Of a DNA stretch of 64,000 nt, positions 26,580-35,208 are shown piece by piece. Below the pieces are notes generated by a model. That model was not told where the DNA came from. It saw only the letters and a program-made list of their open reading frames with translations, and ran no database searches. This DNA comes from Flavobacterium tyrosinilyticum (GTDB taxonomy: Bacteria > Bacteroidota > Bacteroidia > Flavobacteriales > Flavobacteriaceae): contig NZ_JAMOKG010000002.1 of assembly GCF_023656565.1 (NCBI RefSeq), positions 1,308,030 to 1,372,029 on the forward strand, in the 5' to 3' direction. Each line of letters begins with the position of its first letter. Positions within the stretch are counted from its first letter, which is position 1. The translations under genes were made by a program, and so were the position numbers.

Positions 26580-26924
26580 ATGTTTAAGCATGATTTACCC
26601 ACTGCAGTGCCTACGCTGCATAGTCTTAAAAGAATAATTGAAGATTTTTTGAATGAAAGCATAACATTAGATTCGATTGAAAAAATAGGGATTCAATCTG
26701 ATTTTGAAATAGAGGTAAAGGAGATTTTTAAAAATTACCGAACGAGTTCTCATGTTTACGATCTTGATTTTCAATATAAAAAGCTAATTCAGATTATGAA
26801 TGATATTAGACAGCTTAATCTAGCTGTTAATAATGAAATTCCAGAATGGCTTGAAAATGAATTGGAAACAGTTTTTCGTAAAATCAGAAACATTCTACTT
26901 GTCTTAGAAATCGAGTCAAATTAA
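26580..26924 (+). CDS. Unknown helical protein of the redox-sensor cluster
   Basis: 114 residues, acidic and predicted mainly helical (SLKRIIEDFLNESITLDSIEKI; WLENELETVFRKIRNILLVLEI). There is no signal peptide, transmembrane helix, Cys or known motif. Its size would fit a four-helix adaptor, but there is no HPt-type His in the usual surroundings. It sits 66 bp after the membrane sensor and 57 bp before the PAS gene, so it probably acts with them. Function unknown. Confidence 0.6.
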   Translation: MFKHDLPTAVPTLHSLKRIIEDFLNESITLDSIEKIGIQSDFEIEVKEIFKNYRTSSHVYDLDFQYKKLIQIMNDIRQLNLAVNNEIPEWLENELETVFRKIRNILLVLEIESN

Positions 26925-26981
26925 GGTTTATGGATTCATTTTATGCGAATTGAATTGTAAATTAATTTAAATGTAAGAGTT

Positions 26982-27584
26982 ATGGATACCAGATTACACC
27001 GTCCAACAGCTTCGGATAGAGAAGTGGACTGGAATAAGAATAAAGTATTGCTTAGTAAAACTGATAAAAAAGGAACCATTTTATATGCCAATGAAGACTT
27101 TATAGATGTTTCTGGTTATGATGAATTTGAGCTTGTTGGCCAGCCTCATAATATTGTACGTCATCCCGATATGCCAAAAGTAATTTTTAAATTTTTGTGG
27201 GATAGTATTAAATCTAGTGAAAACATTCATGTCATTGTAAAAAACATGGCAAAAACAGGCCGTTATTACTGGGTTGTAACCGATTTTAAAATTGTGGCAG
27301 ATACCGATGGTGAAATTGTAGGCTTCTTCTGCACTCGAAAATCGGTTCCAAACGATATTATTGTAAAATTTATTGAACCCTTGTACAAGAAACTTTTGCA
27401 GATTGAAGAAACCAGCGGTATGCATGCTTCTGAGGAATATCTTGTAGGTTTTCTAGAAGAGAGAAAGAAAACGTACATGGAATATATCGATCACATGATT
27501 GCAACCGGAAAGGATGATAAAAATAAAATAAGCAAAGGTTTGTTTAGCGGTCTTTTTGAAAAGAAAAACGAGGCAAAAAAATAA
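26982..27584 (+). CDS. Aer-like PAS-domain protein
   Basis: 200 residues. Residues 20-120 are a PAS domain very like that of the aerotaxis receptor Aer: GTILYANEDFIDVSGYDEFELVGQPHNIVRHPDMP, then FKFLWDSIK and GRYYWVVTDF. Arg60, His61, Asp63 and Trp73 match positions tied to FAD binding in Aer. There is no membrane helix or methyl-accepting domain; the last 80 residues are helical and basic. I infer a soluble FAD-based redox sensor whose signal goes to a partner, perhaps the preceding membrane protein. It is the last gene of the cluster. Confidence 0.8.
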   Translation: MDTRLHRPTASDREVDWNKNKVLLSKTDKKGTILYANEDFIDVSGYDEFELVGQPHNIVRHPDMPKVIFKFLWDSIKSSENIHVIVKNMAKTGRYYWVVTDFKIVADTDGEIVGFFCTRKSVPNDIIVKFIEPLYKKLLQIEETSGMHASEEYLVGFLEERKKTYMEYIDHMIATGKDDKNKISKGLFSGLFEKKNEAKK

Positions 27585-27689
27585 CAACGGATTATATACT
27601 TCATTGTGTCTGATAAAAATATTCACCCCTTAAATTTGTCCCCCAGCAAAACTAAATCACATGAATGAAAATAAAGGACGCAATGGAGT

Positions 27690-27833
27690 TTTTTTTTAAA
27701 GATGCTAAGGTTCTGAGATACTAAGTTTCTAAGTTTGAAAGTTTAAAAGTTTAAAAGGTCAAAGATTAAGTATTTAACCTTTGACCTTTTTTAGGAAAAC
27801 TTAGAGTCTTAGAATCTTAGCAACTTAGAAGCT
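27690..27833. repeat. Nested phrase palindrome between convergent genes
   Basis: The outer arms are GATGCTAAGGTTCTGAGATACTAAG... (27700-27735) and AAAACTTAGAGTCTTAGAATCTTAG (27795-27832), complementary with mismatches. Inside, AAAAGGTCAAAG (27756-27767) pairs with CTTTGACCTTTT (27779-27790). It fills the gap between the PAS gene and convergent recG and may end both transcripts. Confidence 0.75.
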
Positions 27834-27835
27834 TT

Positions 27836-29944
27836 CTAACTTATATAATTCCAAATATTCTTTTTCTTGGTTAATTCTATGAAGATGTTTCGTAAAACAG
27901 CGTGTTCTGGTTTTTGAAGCGCAGAATCTTCTTTTAAGATTTTCATGGCATAATTTCTTGCCAGAGATAAAATATCTCTATCTTTTACTATATCAGCAAT
28001 TTGAAGGTTTAAAACGCCGCTTTGTTGTGTTCCCATTAAATCTCCAGGGCCACGAAGCTTTAAGTCAACTTCGGCAATTTCAAAACCATCGTTGGTCTGC
28101 ACCATGGTTTCCATTCTAGTTTTGCTGTCAGAGCTTAATTTATGTCCTGTCATTAAAATGCAATAACTCTGTTCGGCACCACGTCCCACACGCCCACGAA
28201 GCTGATGCAATTGAGAAAGCCCAAATCGTTCTGCACTTTCTATGATCATTACACTCGCATTTGGCACGTTTACACCAACCTCAATTACAGTTGTTGCCAC
28301 CATGATATTGGTTTTTCCTTCAGAGAAACGCTTCATTTCAGCATCTTTATCAGCTGGCTTCATTTTTCCATGAAGAATAGAGATTGAATATTGAGGAAGC
28401 GGAAAATCTCGAGATATACTCTCGTAACCGTCCATTAAATCCTTATAATCCATTTTTTCAGACTCCTGAATAAGCGGGTAAACAATATAGATTTGTCTTC
28501 CTTTTGCAATTTCATCACGAAGAAATTTCCAGACTTTTAATCTATTCGTATCATAACGATGTACGGTCTGAATTGGTTTTCTTCCAGGAGGTAATTCATC
28601 AATAACCGAAATATCCAAATCGCCATATAAACTCATTGCCAGCGTTCTGGGAATAGGAGTAGCGGTCATGACTAAAACGTGTGGCGGAATATCGTTTTTC
28701 TTCCACAATTTAGATCTTTGTTCCACGCCAAAACGATGCTGTTCATCAATTACAGCTAAACCTAAATTCTGAAATTGCACTTTATCTTCCAGTAAAGCAT
28801 GGGTTCCAATTAAAATTTTAAGTTCTCCGCTTTCTAGCTCTTCATGAATAATTTTTCTTTCAGCAGTTTTAGTAGAGCCTGTTAAAATTCGAATATTAAT
28901 GTTTAGTGTTTTAGCAAATTCAGATAAACCCAAAAAATGCTGATTGGCCAAGATTTCTGTTGGTGCCATCAAACAAGCCTGAAAACCATTATCAATTGCC
29001 AAAAGCATACTCATAAAAGCCACGATGGTTTTTCCAGAACCCACGTCACCTTGAAGCAAACGATTCATTTGAGCATTACTGCCCATATCTGTCCTAATTT
29101 CCTTGATTACTCTTTTTTGAGCATTCGTTAAATTAAAAGGCAAATGATTTTTATAAAATTCATTAAAAAGTTCTCCCACTTTGTCAAATGGATGTCCTTT
29201 TATTTTATGTTTTCGAATGAGATTCTTTGTAATTAATTGCAGCTGAATAAAGAACAATTCTTCAAATTTTAATCGGAATTGCGCTTTCGCTAAAATCTCG
29301 GCGCTTTTTGGAAAATGAATGTTGAATAATGCAGCGCGTTTCGGAATCAGTTTTAATTCTTCAATTAAAAACGGTGGAAAAGTTTCTGTAAACAATGCCT
29401 GTGTTTCCAAGAAAAGCTGTTCCATTAACTTATTAATGGTACGGTTCGAAATTCCTTTATTAGCCAAAGCTTCTGTCGAAGGATAAACAGGCTGCATAGC
29501 CGAACGTAAACTTCTTTCGTGTTCGCTTAATAATTCAATTTCGGGATGTGCCATACTAAACTGGCTTCCATACAATGAACATTTTCCAAAAATGACCAAA
29601 GGTTCGTTAATCTTTAAGCTTTCGCGAATCCATTTATGGCCTTGGAACCAATTTAAATCAATTTGTCCCGTATCATCAACAAAACTCGCCACAAGACGTT
29701 TTTTGTTTTTGGCAAATTCAACGGTTTTAATATTGATTATTTTTCCAATAATTTGAACCTCAGAACCCGTATTCTGCAATTCGTTAATCTTGTAATAACG
29801 CGTTCTGTCTATATATCGATTCGGAAAAAGATTGACTAAATCTCCATATTTATGAATGCCCAATTCCTTACGAAGCAGCTGGCCACGGCTCGGGCCAACA
29901 CCTTTTAAGTATTCAATTGGAGTTTCTAGAAGATTATTAGACAT
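27836..29944 (-). CDS. recG: ATP-dependent DNA helicase RecG
   Basis: 702 residues, full length. RecG remodels stalled replication forks and branched DNA. The N-terminal wedge/OB domain starts with TPIEYLKGVGPSRGQLLRKELG and includes YKINELQNTGSEVQIIGKI. The helicase core has Walker A GDVGSGKTIVA, the DEQH box (VIDEQHRFGVEQR), LVMTATPIPRTLA, and motif VI in QLHQLRGRVGRG, with the RecG-specific ending ADIVKDRDILSLAR. A perfect purine-rich 16-bp hairpin lies 27 bp upstream of its start. Confidence 0.97.
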   Translation of the reverse strand: MSNNLLETPIEYLKGVGPSRGQLLRKELGIHKYGDLVNLFPNRYIDRTRYYKINELQNTGSEVQIIGKIINIKTVEFAKNKKRLVASFVDDTGQIDLNWFQGHKWIRESLKINEPLVIFGKCSLYGSQFSMAHPEIELLSEHERSLRSAMQPVYPSTEALANKGISNRTINKLMEQLFLETQALFTETFPPFLIEELKLIPKRAALFNIHFPKSAEILAKAQFRLKFEELFFIQLQLITKNLIRKHKIKGHPFDKVGELFNEFYKNHLPFNLTNAQKRVIKEIRTDMGSNAQMNRLLQGDVGSGKTIVAFMSMLLAIDNGFQACLMAPTEILANQHFLGLSEFAKTLNINIRILTGSTKTAERKIIHEELESGELKILIGTHALLEDKVQFQNLGLAVIDEQHRFGVEQRSKLWKKNDIPPHVLVMTATPIPRTLAMSLYGDLDISVIDELPPGRKPIQTVHRYDTNRLKVWKFLRDEIAKGRQIYIVYPLIQESEKMDYKDLMDGYESISRDFPLPQYSISILHGKMKPADKDAEMKRFSEGKTNIMVATTVIEVGVNVPNASVMIIESAERFGLSQLHQLRGRVGRGAEQSYCILMTGHKLSSDSKTRMETMVQTNDGFEIAEVDLKLRGPGDLMGTQQSGVLNLQIADIVKDRDILSLARNYAMKILKEDSALQKPEHAVLRNIFIELTKKKNIWNYIS

Positions 29945-29970
29945 TCGAAGATTAGATTTTGTAGAGCCAA

Positions 29971-30073
29971 GAAGAAAGAAAAAAGATAAAGCTCTTGTCT
30001 TTTTTCTTTCTTCTATTTTCTTTTCTCTTTAAAAAGCGAAGATAGATTTTAATTGGGAATTTTGAAAATGATT
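29971..30073. repeat. Purine/pyrimidine palindrome upstream of recG
   Basis: GAAGAAAGAAAAAAGA at 29971-29986 pairs perfectly with TCTTTTTTCTTTCTTC at 30058-30073 if read across line ends as 29971-29986 and 29998-30013: the second arm starts 12 bases after the first, with loop TAAAGCTCTTG. The pyrimidine tract continues (TATTTTCTTTTCTC) toward 30030. It would form in the recG leader RNA. End given generously; the hairpin itself ends near 30013. Confidence 0.5.
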
Positions 30074-30185
30074 TGTTGTTTTCAAGTGTTTGAATATTAA
30101 CTTATCGTTAAGTTGTAATGTTTAGACGCAACTGTTTTAAGAAAGTAAAATCTTAATAATAATTAACTCAATAAAAACTATAAAA

Positions 30186-30611
30186 ATGAAAAAAATTGGA
30201 CTTTTGATTGCAATGTTTGTTTCTTTAATTTCTTGCTCTAACGACGATTCAAGCGACAAGGCAGATGCAGCCGTTATAGATTATTACGGGAAGTGGATAC
30301 AGTATACCGAGGCTAAGTTTTCAAACGACCCTTCTTCAAATCAGTATTCTTATGTATTTAATAAAGACAATACATTTTCAAAAAGGAGAGTTTATGAAAA
30401 TATTGATGTAACGCTTACAGGAACTTTTGAGATTATAAGCAAAGAAAATTTAACTCGTTTTGTATTAACTTATAAAGAGAAAAAGGAAAATTCATTCATT
30501 TCAAACTGTACAGGCAGTTTGATAGAAAGTTTTACTCTGGACAAGTCAGGACATCTGCTAGATGATGCTCGCGCATGTGACGGCAGTTTTGTATTTAAGA
30601 AAGCAAATTAA
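30186..30611 (+). CDS. Lipocalin-like lipoprotein
   Basis: 141 residues with a lipoprotein signal peptide: MKKIGLLIAMFVSLISCSNDDSSDK, lipobox LISC with the lipidated Cys at about 17, followed by a typical Bacteroidota acidic tether. The mature part begins YYGKWIQYTEAKF and alternates short beta strands (YVFNKDNTFSKRR, VTLTGTFEII, RFVLTYKE), as in lipocalin-like domains of this phylum. The ligand is unknown. It stands alone with a terminator downstream. Confidence 0.75.
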   Translation: MKKIGLLIAMFVSLISCSNDDSSDKADAAVIDYYGKWIQYTEAKFSNDPSSNQYSYVFNKDNTFSKRRVYENIDVTLTGTFEIISKENLTRFVLTYKEKKENSFISNCTGSLIESFTLDKSGHLLDDARACDGSFVFKKAN

Positions 30612-30633
30612 AATTGAAATAAGTAAAAGCTGT

Positions 30634-30668
30634 AAAACTCTGTTGGGAAACTAACAGAGTTTTTTATT
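30634..30668 (+). terminator. Rho-independent terminator
   Basis: AAAACTCTGTT (30634-30644) pairs with AACAGAGTTTT (30653-30663) around an 8-nt loop, followed by a T run. It ends the lipoprotein gene. Confidence 0.85.
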
Positions 30669-30741
30669 TTTATCGTCAGTATAATTTTAATAAAAAAGAT
30701 TATTAGATTTGTTAAAACATTTAAATTATAAGCCTCAAATT

Positions 30742-32511
30742 ATGATTAAAGAAGAAAAAGTTCCTTTTGAAACTATGGTGTTTTCTGGTATTACATTCAA
30801 GGTAATTAACCGACACGAAGCCCACAATATTATTGGAGATCTTACCGATTTCAAGAATCAGAAAATTTATAATGTTTTTGAAGATACTTGGCGTTTTCCT
30901 GATTACGAAGAAAATCCGATATTTTTATTAGCAGAAGATGATGTAGAAATGGATTTATTTGAGATGGATTTCAGCACAGAAGAACATCCGGATATTTTCA
31001 TTTTAGGATTTATTTTCAAAGGAAATCTAACAGTTGCAAATCTTATCAGTTCTTATGATACGGATAATTCTCCGGCTTTAATTGTTTTAGGAAAGACAAC
31101 AACAGTCAATATCAATTTGTTCGGAAGCGTTCATTATTTAGGCGGAGGCTTACAGTGCGATACACTTGCGGGAGAATACAATCATGGAGAACTTTTTGTA
31201 AAAGGCGATCTTATAGCTTGGCTGGTTTATACAGATGACATGCTGTTTCATTTTGAACGTTTTACAGATGTTCAGGCGATTATAAGTTCGGGCAGACCCG
31301 ACGTTTTGATTTGCAGTAATGTGCAAGACACTGACGGATCTATTATAACTGTTGAGAATTATCTGCCTTCTACACACAAACTTTCAGATATTGTAGACGA
31401 TGCTTTTGTAGAGCTTTCAAGTTATGGCAGCGAAATATTGGGCAATAACTATTTAGATATTTTTAAAGAAGGACTTTCGATCTTAGATTACGATAAAAAA
31501 GAGCAGTATTCGTATGCAGATTTCCGCAATCAGTTTATCAATATGGTGGAAGTTTTGTCTGAAAATGAAGAATTGAAAGAAAACGGAAAAATAGTTAGGC
31601 ATATTTCTGGAACCACTTATTTGTTTATTCCTTTTGATTATGAAGGAAAAAAATACAGCCAGATTTCTGAAGAAATTTCTAATGGTTTTAACATCAGAAT
31701 GCGTGCTTTATGGTGTCATGAAGATGAAGAAATTATGATTATTCTAGAATATCTTAATGAAAACGGAGATCCAAAATACCAATGGATGAATGACGAAAAT
31801 GCTCCAGGAATTGAGTTTTTCTGCGTAAAAAATGCTGTCATGAAAACATTTGAAATATTGATGGCTCTAGAAGCCGAAGAAGAAGATGACGAAGATGATG
31901 AAACAGAATATGGAGATTATGATAGCAGTTTTTCGTTAGAAGAATTTGCAGTTCAATTTGGCGACTATAAATTACCTGAAGATTTAGTAAAATTATATGA
32001 GTTCGAGCAAGAACATGGAGTAGAATCTTATTCGGAATGTTTTGGACTTACTATAACTGAAGAGAAAACAGGAATAAAAACATGGTCTGAAGAAGAAGAG
32101 TTTTACAATAGTTTTATCGAATTTGCAGGCGCGAATGGTTCAGGAAGTTCGTATGCGTATTGGCTTATTGACAAAGATTTGAATAATTGTCCGATTGTGG
32201 TTTTTGGTGACGAAGGAGGAGTTCATGTCGTTGCAGAAAACACTCAAAAATTGATTCAGCTTCTAACTCTAAATACTGAAATCTCTGTTGATTTTGACAA
32301 GGCGTATTTCTATAAAGACGATGAGTATTATGAAGAAAGCGAAAACCTGGAAGAGTTTCACGAATGGGTTAAAAAAGAGTTTAATCTCGATGCAATAGAA
32401 ACTAACGAAGAAGCAGATGAAATTGTAGATCAGGCGCAAAGAAAGTATAAGCAAAAGTTTAACGATTTTTTAGTAAAGTTTGGTATCGAAATCAGCGAAG
32501 AAGATGAATAG
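30742..32511 (+). CDS. Large SUKH (SMI1/KNR4)-like protein with polymer-forming-like N-terminus
   Basis: 589 residues from the ATG at 30742 (a TTG at 30709 is also in frame). Residues of about 80-190 form short repeated strands (ILGFIFKGNLTVANLI, SPALIVLGKTTTVNINLFGSVHYLGGG) like a small beta-helix. A very acidic hinge (EEEDDEDDETE, about 393) then leads to a SUKH-like domain: YKLPEDLVKLYEFEQEHG, AYWLIDKDLNNCPIVVFGDEGGVHVVAEN. SUKH domains are often immunity proteins against polymorphic toxins, but no toxin is nearby. There is no signal peptide. The precise role is unknown. Confidence 0.65.
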   Translation: MIKEEKVPFETMVFSGITFKVINRHEAHNIIGDLTDFKNQKIYNVFEDTWRFPDYEENPIFLLAEDDVEMDLFEMDFSTEEHPDIFILGFIFKGNLTVANLISSYDTDNSPALIVLGKTTTVNINLFGSVHYLGGGLQCDTLAGEYNHGELFVKGDLIAWLVYTDDMLFHFERFTDVQAIISSGRPDVLICSNVQDTDGSIITVENYLPSTHKLSDIVDDAFVELSSYGSEILGNNYLDIFKEGLSILDYDKKEQYSYADFRNQFINMVEVLSENEELKENGKIVRHISGTTYLFIPFDYEGKKYSQISEEISNGFNIRMRALWCHEDEEIMIILEYLNENGDPKYQWMNDENAPGIEFFCVKNAVMKTFEILMALEAEEEDDEDDETEYGDYDSSFSLEEFAVQFGDYKLPEDLVKLYEFEQEHGVESYSECFGLTITEEKTGIKTWSEEEEFYNSFIEFAGANGSGSSYAYWLIDKDLNNCPIVVFGDEGGVHVVAENTQKLIQLLTLNTEISVDFDKAYFYKDDEYYEESENLEEFHEWVKKEFNLDAIETNEEADEIVDQAQRKYKQKFNDFLVKFGIEISEEDE

Positions 32512-32541
32512 TAGTTTTTATCTTTGAATAAAATTAGAAAA

Positions 32542-33081
32542 ATGAAAACACATTTAGCGCTTTTACGCGGAATCAACGTTTCTGGGCATAACATGATGAA
32601 AATGGAAGCTTTGAAAGCAATGCTGGAAAATATTGGTTTTAAGAATGTTCGAACGTATCTGCAGTCTGGAAATGTCTTTGTAGACAGCGAAGAAGAAGCC
32701 TCTAAAGTTGGTTTTATGATCAAACAGGAAATATTTAAAGTTTTTGGACATGAAGTTCCTGTTGTGATGATTACCAAAGAGAACTTAGAATCTTGTTTTG
32801 CCAATAATCCGTTTTTAAAAGAGAAAGATATTGATACCAAAAAGCTTTATGTGGCCTTTGTTTCAATGAATTTAAAAAAGGAAAGTATAAACGATTTGAA
32901 AATCAGTCAGTTTAAACCAGACGAAGCCAGTATTGATGAAAATAGGATTTTTATTAAATATGCCGTTGGCGCTGGAAAAACACGTTTTGATCAAAAATAT
33001 ATCGAGAAAAAATTGAATGTAACAGCAACAATTCGAAACTGGAATACCGTTACGAACTTGCTTAAAATGTATGAAGAATAA
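32542..33081 (+). CDS. DUF1697-domain protein
   Basis: 179 residues from the ATG at 32542. The N-terminus is diagnostic: HLALLRGINVSGHNMMKMEALKAMLENIGFKNVRTYLQSGNVFV. RWNTVTNL-like GWN/NWNTVTNLLKM closes the protein. Family members are small cytoplasmic proteins of unknown function. The stop codon overlaps the start of the next gene (TAATGA), so the two are translated together. Confidence 0.9.
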   Translation: MKTHLALLRGINVSGHNMMKMEALKAMLENIGFKNVRTYLQSGNVFVDSEEEASKVGFMIKQEIFKVFGHEVPVVMITKENLESCFANNPFLKEKDIDTKKLYVAFVSMNLKKESINDLKISQFKPDEASIDENRIFIKYAVGAGKTRFDQKYIEKKLNVTATIRNWNTVTNLLKMYEE

Positions 33082-33482
33082 TGAAAAAGTACTTTTTTAT
33101 AGTTTTTGTTTTTGCAATGAGTTTAAATGCTGCAGTTTATGCTCAGAATGCCAAAACAGCTCCAGAAGATTTTAATGTCTTTTTTAAGAAATTTAATGAA
33201 GATCAGAAATTTCAAATTAGCAGAGTTATTTTTCCTTTAAAATACAAAATGAATAATGATGATTTTGAATTAGCGGATTATACAATGCCAAAAGAAAATT
33301 ATAAATCCCTTAATTTGAGTAGAAAATCGGATGAGAAATATTTGAAGCGCGCCTTGGTGGTAAAGAAAAATAAAGTCACACTTCAAGAACGAGGACTTGA
33401 TAGCGGAATTTATATTGATTACATTTTTGAACTAAAAGATAACAAATGGTTCTTGAAAACTTTTGTAGATCAATCTACTTAA
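33081..33482 (+). CDS. Secreted DUF4348-like protein
   Basis: 133 residues with a signal peptide (FFIVFVFAMSLNAAVYAQ, cleavage near 22). The mature protein begins APEDFNVFFKKFNEDQKFQISRVIFPL and ends DYIFELKDNKWFLKTFVDQST, a pattern I associate with DUF4348 of Bacteroidota. It overlaps the DUF1697 stop by one base, which suggests translational coupling. Function unknown. Confidence 0.7.
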   Translation: MKKYFFIVFVFAMSLNAAVYAQNAKTAPEDFNVFFKKFNEDQKFQISRVIFPLKYKMNNDDFELADYTMPKENYKSLNLSRKSDEKYLKRALVVKKNKVTLQERGLDSGIYIDYIFELKDNKWFLKTFVDQST

Positions 33483-33484
33483 GA

Positions 33485-33988
33485 TCAATCCCGAAGCCAT
33501 TTTTGCATAGCCGGAAAAGGAGATTTATTTTCTTTTCCGGCTTTTTTATTTCCAAGACACAATCCCATCCATTCCAGAAGAGGCAATCCCATATAATTTC
33601 CAGATTCGAAGTTAGAAATAAACCACTCAGAATGACCTTTGTATCCGTTTGGATGAAATACAAATTCAGCAGGAAATTGTAAATGATGCAATGCAGCATA
33701 CGACCATAAAATAGCCGCAATCTCATCGCCTTGAGTCGGCCAATCTTTAGAAATTTGTGTCGAACCAACCAATTCTCTTTCTGAAGGAATTGTTACTGCA
33801 AGATGTCCAGCTTCATGTAAAATATCGCCAGGATATAATAATTTAGTATAATCGATATAAATGCAATTAGGCCCTAAATCTAAGCCTGGCAAAAAGGTTT
33901 CTTCAAGCTCTTTTTCAATAATTTCAATGCCAATTTCATTCAAAAAGAATAGTACTTTTTTCACTTCATCATTTTCTTTTAAAGCCAT
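33485..33988 (-). CDS. Hypothetical protein with HEAGH zinc-protease motif
   Basis: 167 residues. HEAGH at about residues 58-62 is an HExxH zincin motif placed in ILHEAGHLAVTIPSE, with downstream acidic residues (GDEIAAILWSYAALHHL) that could supply the third ligand. There is no signal peptide or membrane helix. It might be a small cytoplasmic metallopeptidase or a non-catalytic relative. It ends 3 bp from the convergent DUF4348-like stop and is 1 bp from the lipoprotein gene upstream, so it is in an operon with it. Confidence 0.65.
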   Translation of the reverse strand: MALKENDEVKKVLFFLNEIGIEIIEKELEETFLPGLDLGPNCIYIDYTKLLYPGDILHEAGHLAVTIPSERELVGSTQISKDWPTQGDEIAAILWSYAALHHLQFPAEFVFHPNGYKGHSEWFISNFESGNYMGLPLLEWMGLCLGNKKAGKENKSPFPAMQKWLRD

Positions 33989-33989
33989 A

Positions 33990-34370
33990 TTAGTTTGTTT
34001 TTAAAATATTCTTCTTGATGTAAATAGTGTCTGCATTATGAAAAGCTCCTTTTTTCAATCCACCGCCAAAAGGCTGTATAAATTGAATGTTTTGAGATTC
34101 GTAACCTTCTTTTTTAATCGCTTCATTTACAGCTAAAGTTGGCGCCTCGAAACCAAAAAATGTAAATTGGCGATAGCGCTTCTCTGCTAATGAAAAGTAA
34201 CCGTTTGATTGACTTAAAGTCTCTCTAACTGTACAATTTCCTATAGGTTGTTTCGTCTCTGCATCGTAAATATAGCCAGTAATTTGTGGTCTTTTACACC
34301 TGTTAACCAAACAACTTTGCAAAGAGAAAGAAATAAGAACTAGAAATATAAATTTATAAAAAAACTTCAT
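33990..34370 (-). CDS. Lipoprotein with carboxypeptidase-regulatory-like domain
   Basis: 126 residues. A lipoprotein signal (FLVLISFSLQSCLVNRC, Cys near 20) is followed by ITGYIYDAETKQPIGNCTV and SNGYFSLAEKRYRQFTFFG, the CarboxypepD_reg-like beta-sandwich start (GxVxDxxTxxPIxxxxV). It is probably an outer-membrane-associated lipoprotein. The stop of the PP-loop ATPase gene abuts its start at 34370/34371. Function unknown. Confidence 0.7.
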   Translation of the reverse strand: MKFFYKFIFLVLISFSLQSCLVNRCKRPQITGYIYDAETKQPIGNCTVRETLSQSNGYFSLAEKRYRQFTFFGFEAPTLAVNEAIKKEGYESQNIQFIQPFGGGLKKGAFHNADTIYIKKNILKTN

Positions 34371-35114
34371 TTATTTTTTAATTAAATCACAATACCAGAA
34401 TCCAAAATCAAAAGCAGTTTGATCATTGGTGTCGCAAGCAGTGTTTGACGAATCTTTTTGTTCTGGTTTTTCATATTTTCGATAAACAATTTCTCCAATT
34501 TCAAAATCAATTGGTTTAGAAAATATGGGTCCGTCGAAAGTAAAAGTATGAAATTCACCATTTTCACCGCAAACATCTACATTTTTAGGCAAGTCATTTA
34601 TGAAATCCTGATCGATAACTCTACCAACAAAACTTTTGTTCAAATATTTTTCGTTTACACAAACGACAATTGTTTTGAATCCCAATGCAATAAATTCCTG
34701 AATTAAATCTTGAGTTGGAATTTTCCAGATCGGAAAAACACCTTTTAAGCCAATTTTTGCCAATTGATTTTCGCGATATTGACGCAAATCTTCCAGAAAA
34801 ATATCTCCAAAAATAGAATGTGTTATTCCGTTTTCTTTTAATTCGGTTAAGACTTCAGTCATCACTTTTTCATAAACTTCCATAGTTGGCATTTCTGGAA
34901 CTTCAAGAATTTTTAACGGAATTCCGATGCTTTGTGCTTGTTCCTGTAATAGTTCAACGCGAATTCCGTGCATCGAAATGCGTTGATATTGCTGATTTAC
35001 GCTTGTCAATAAACATTCTGTCTGAAAATCAGTATTTTGAAGTGTTTTGTATAAGGCTAGAGCAGAATCTTTACCGCTGCTCCAGTTAAATAAGGCTTTT
35101 TGAGGTATCGACAC
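34371..35114 (-). CDS. PP-loop ATPase, diphthine--ammonia ligase (DUF71) family
   Basis: 247 residues with a GTG start at 35114. The ATP-pyrophosphatase loop NWSSGKDSALALYK is at about 10-23. Family marks follow: HGIRVELLQEQAQSIGIPL, FGDIFLEDLRQYRENQLAKIGLKGVFPIW and DVCGENGEFHTFTFDGPIF, the last highly diagnostic. Eukaryotic and archaeal homologues amidate diphthine; bacteria lack diphthamide, so the bacterial substrate is uncertain. The gene heads a three-gene minus-strand run. Confidence 0.88.
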   Translation of the reverse strand: MSIPQKALFNWSSGKDSALALYKTLQNTDFQTECLLTSVNQQYQRISMHGIRVELLQEQAQSIGIPLKILEVPEMPTMEVYEKVMTEVLTELKENGITHSIFGDIFLEDLRQYRENQLAKIGLKGVFPIWKIPTQDLIQEFIALGFKTIVVCVNEKYLNKSFVGRVIDQDFINDLPKNVDVCGENGEFHTFTFDGPIFSKPIDFEIGEIVYRKYEKPEQKDSSNTACDTNDQTAFDFGFWYCDLIKK

Positions 35115-35155
35115 GATTTGCGGTTTTATATGGTAAACTTACAAATTTCATTCTA

Positions 35156-35183
35156 TTTGTAAAGGAAACCTTTTGTAACTTTG
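35156..35183 (+). promoter_or_regulatory. Likely promoter of the M1 peptidase gene
   Basis: TTTG at 35156-35159 and TAACTTTG at 35176-35183 are separated by 16 nt, close to the Bacteroidota -33/-7 layout. The start codon is 26 nt after the -7 box. Confidence 0.5.
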
Positions 35184-35208
35184 GGATTTCGCCTTCAAAT
35201 TTGTTTCA

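Noticed and set aside
29998..30030. Long pyrimidine tract as a separate element
   Set aside because: It is the second arm (29998-30013) and extension of the hairpin upstream of recG, so I did not list it on its own.
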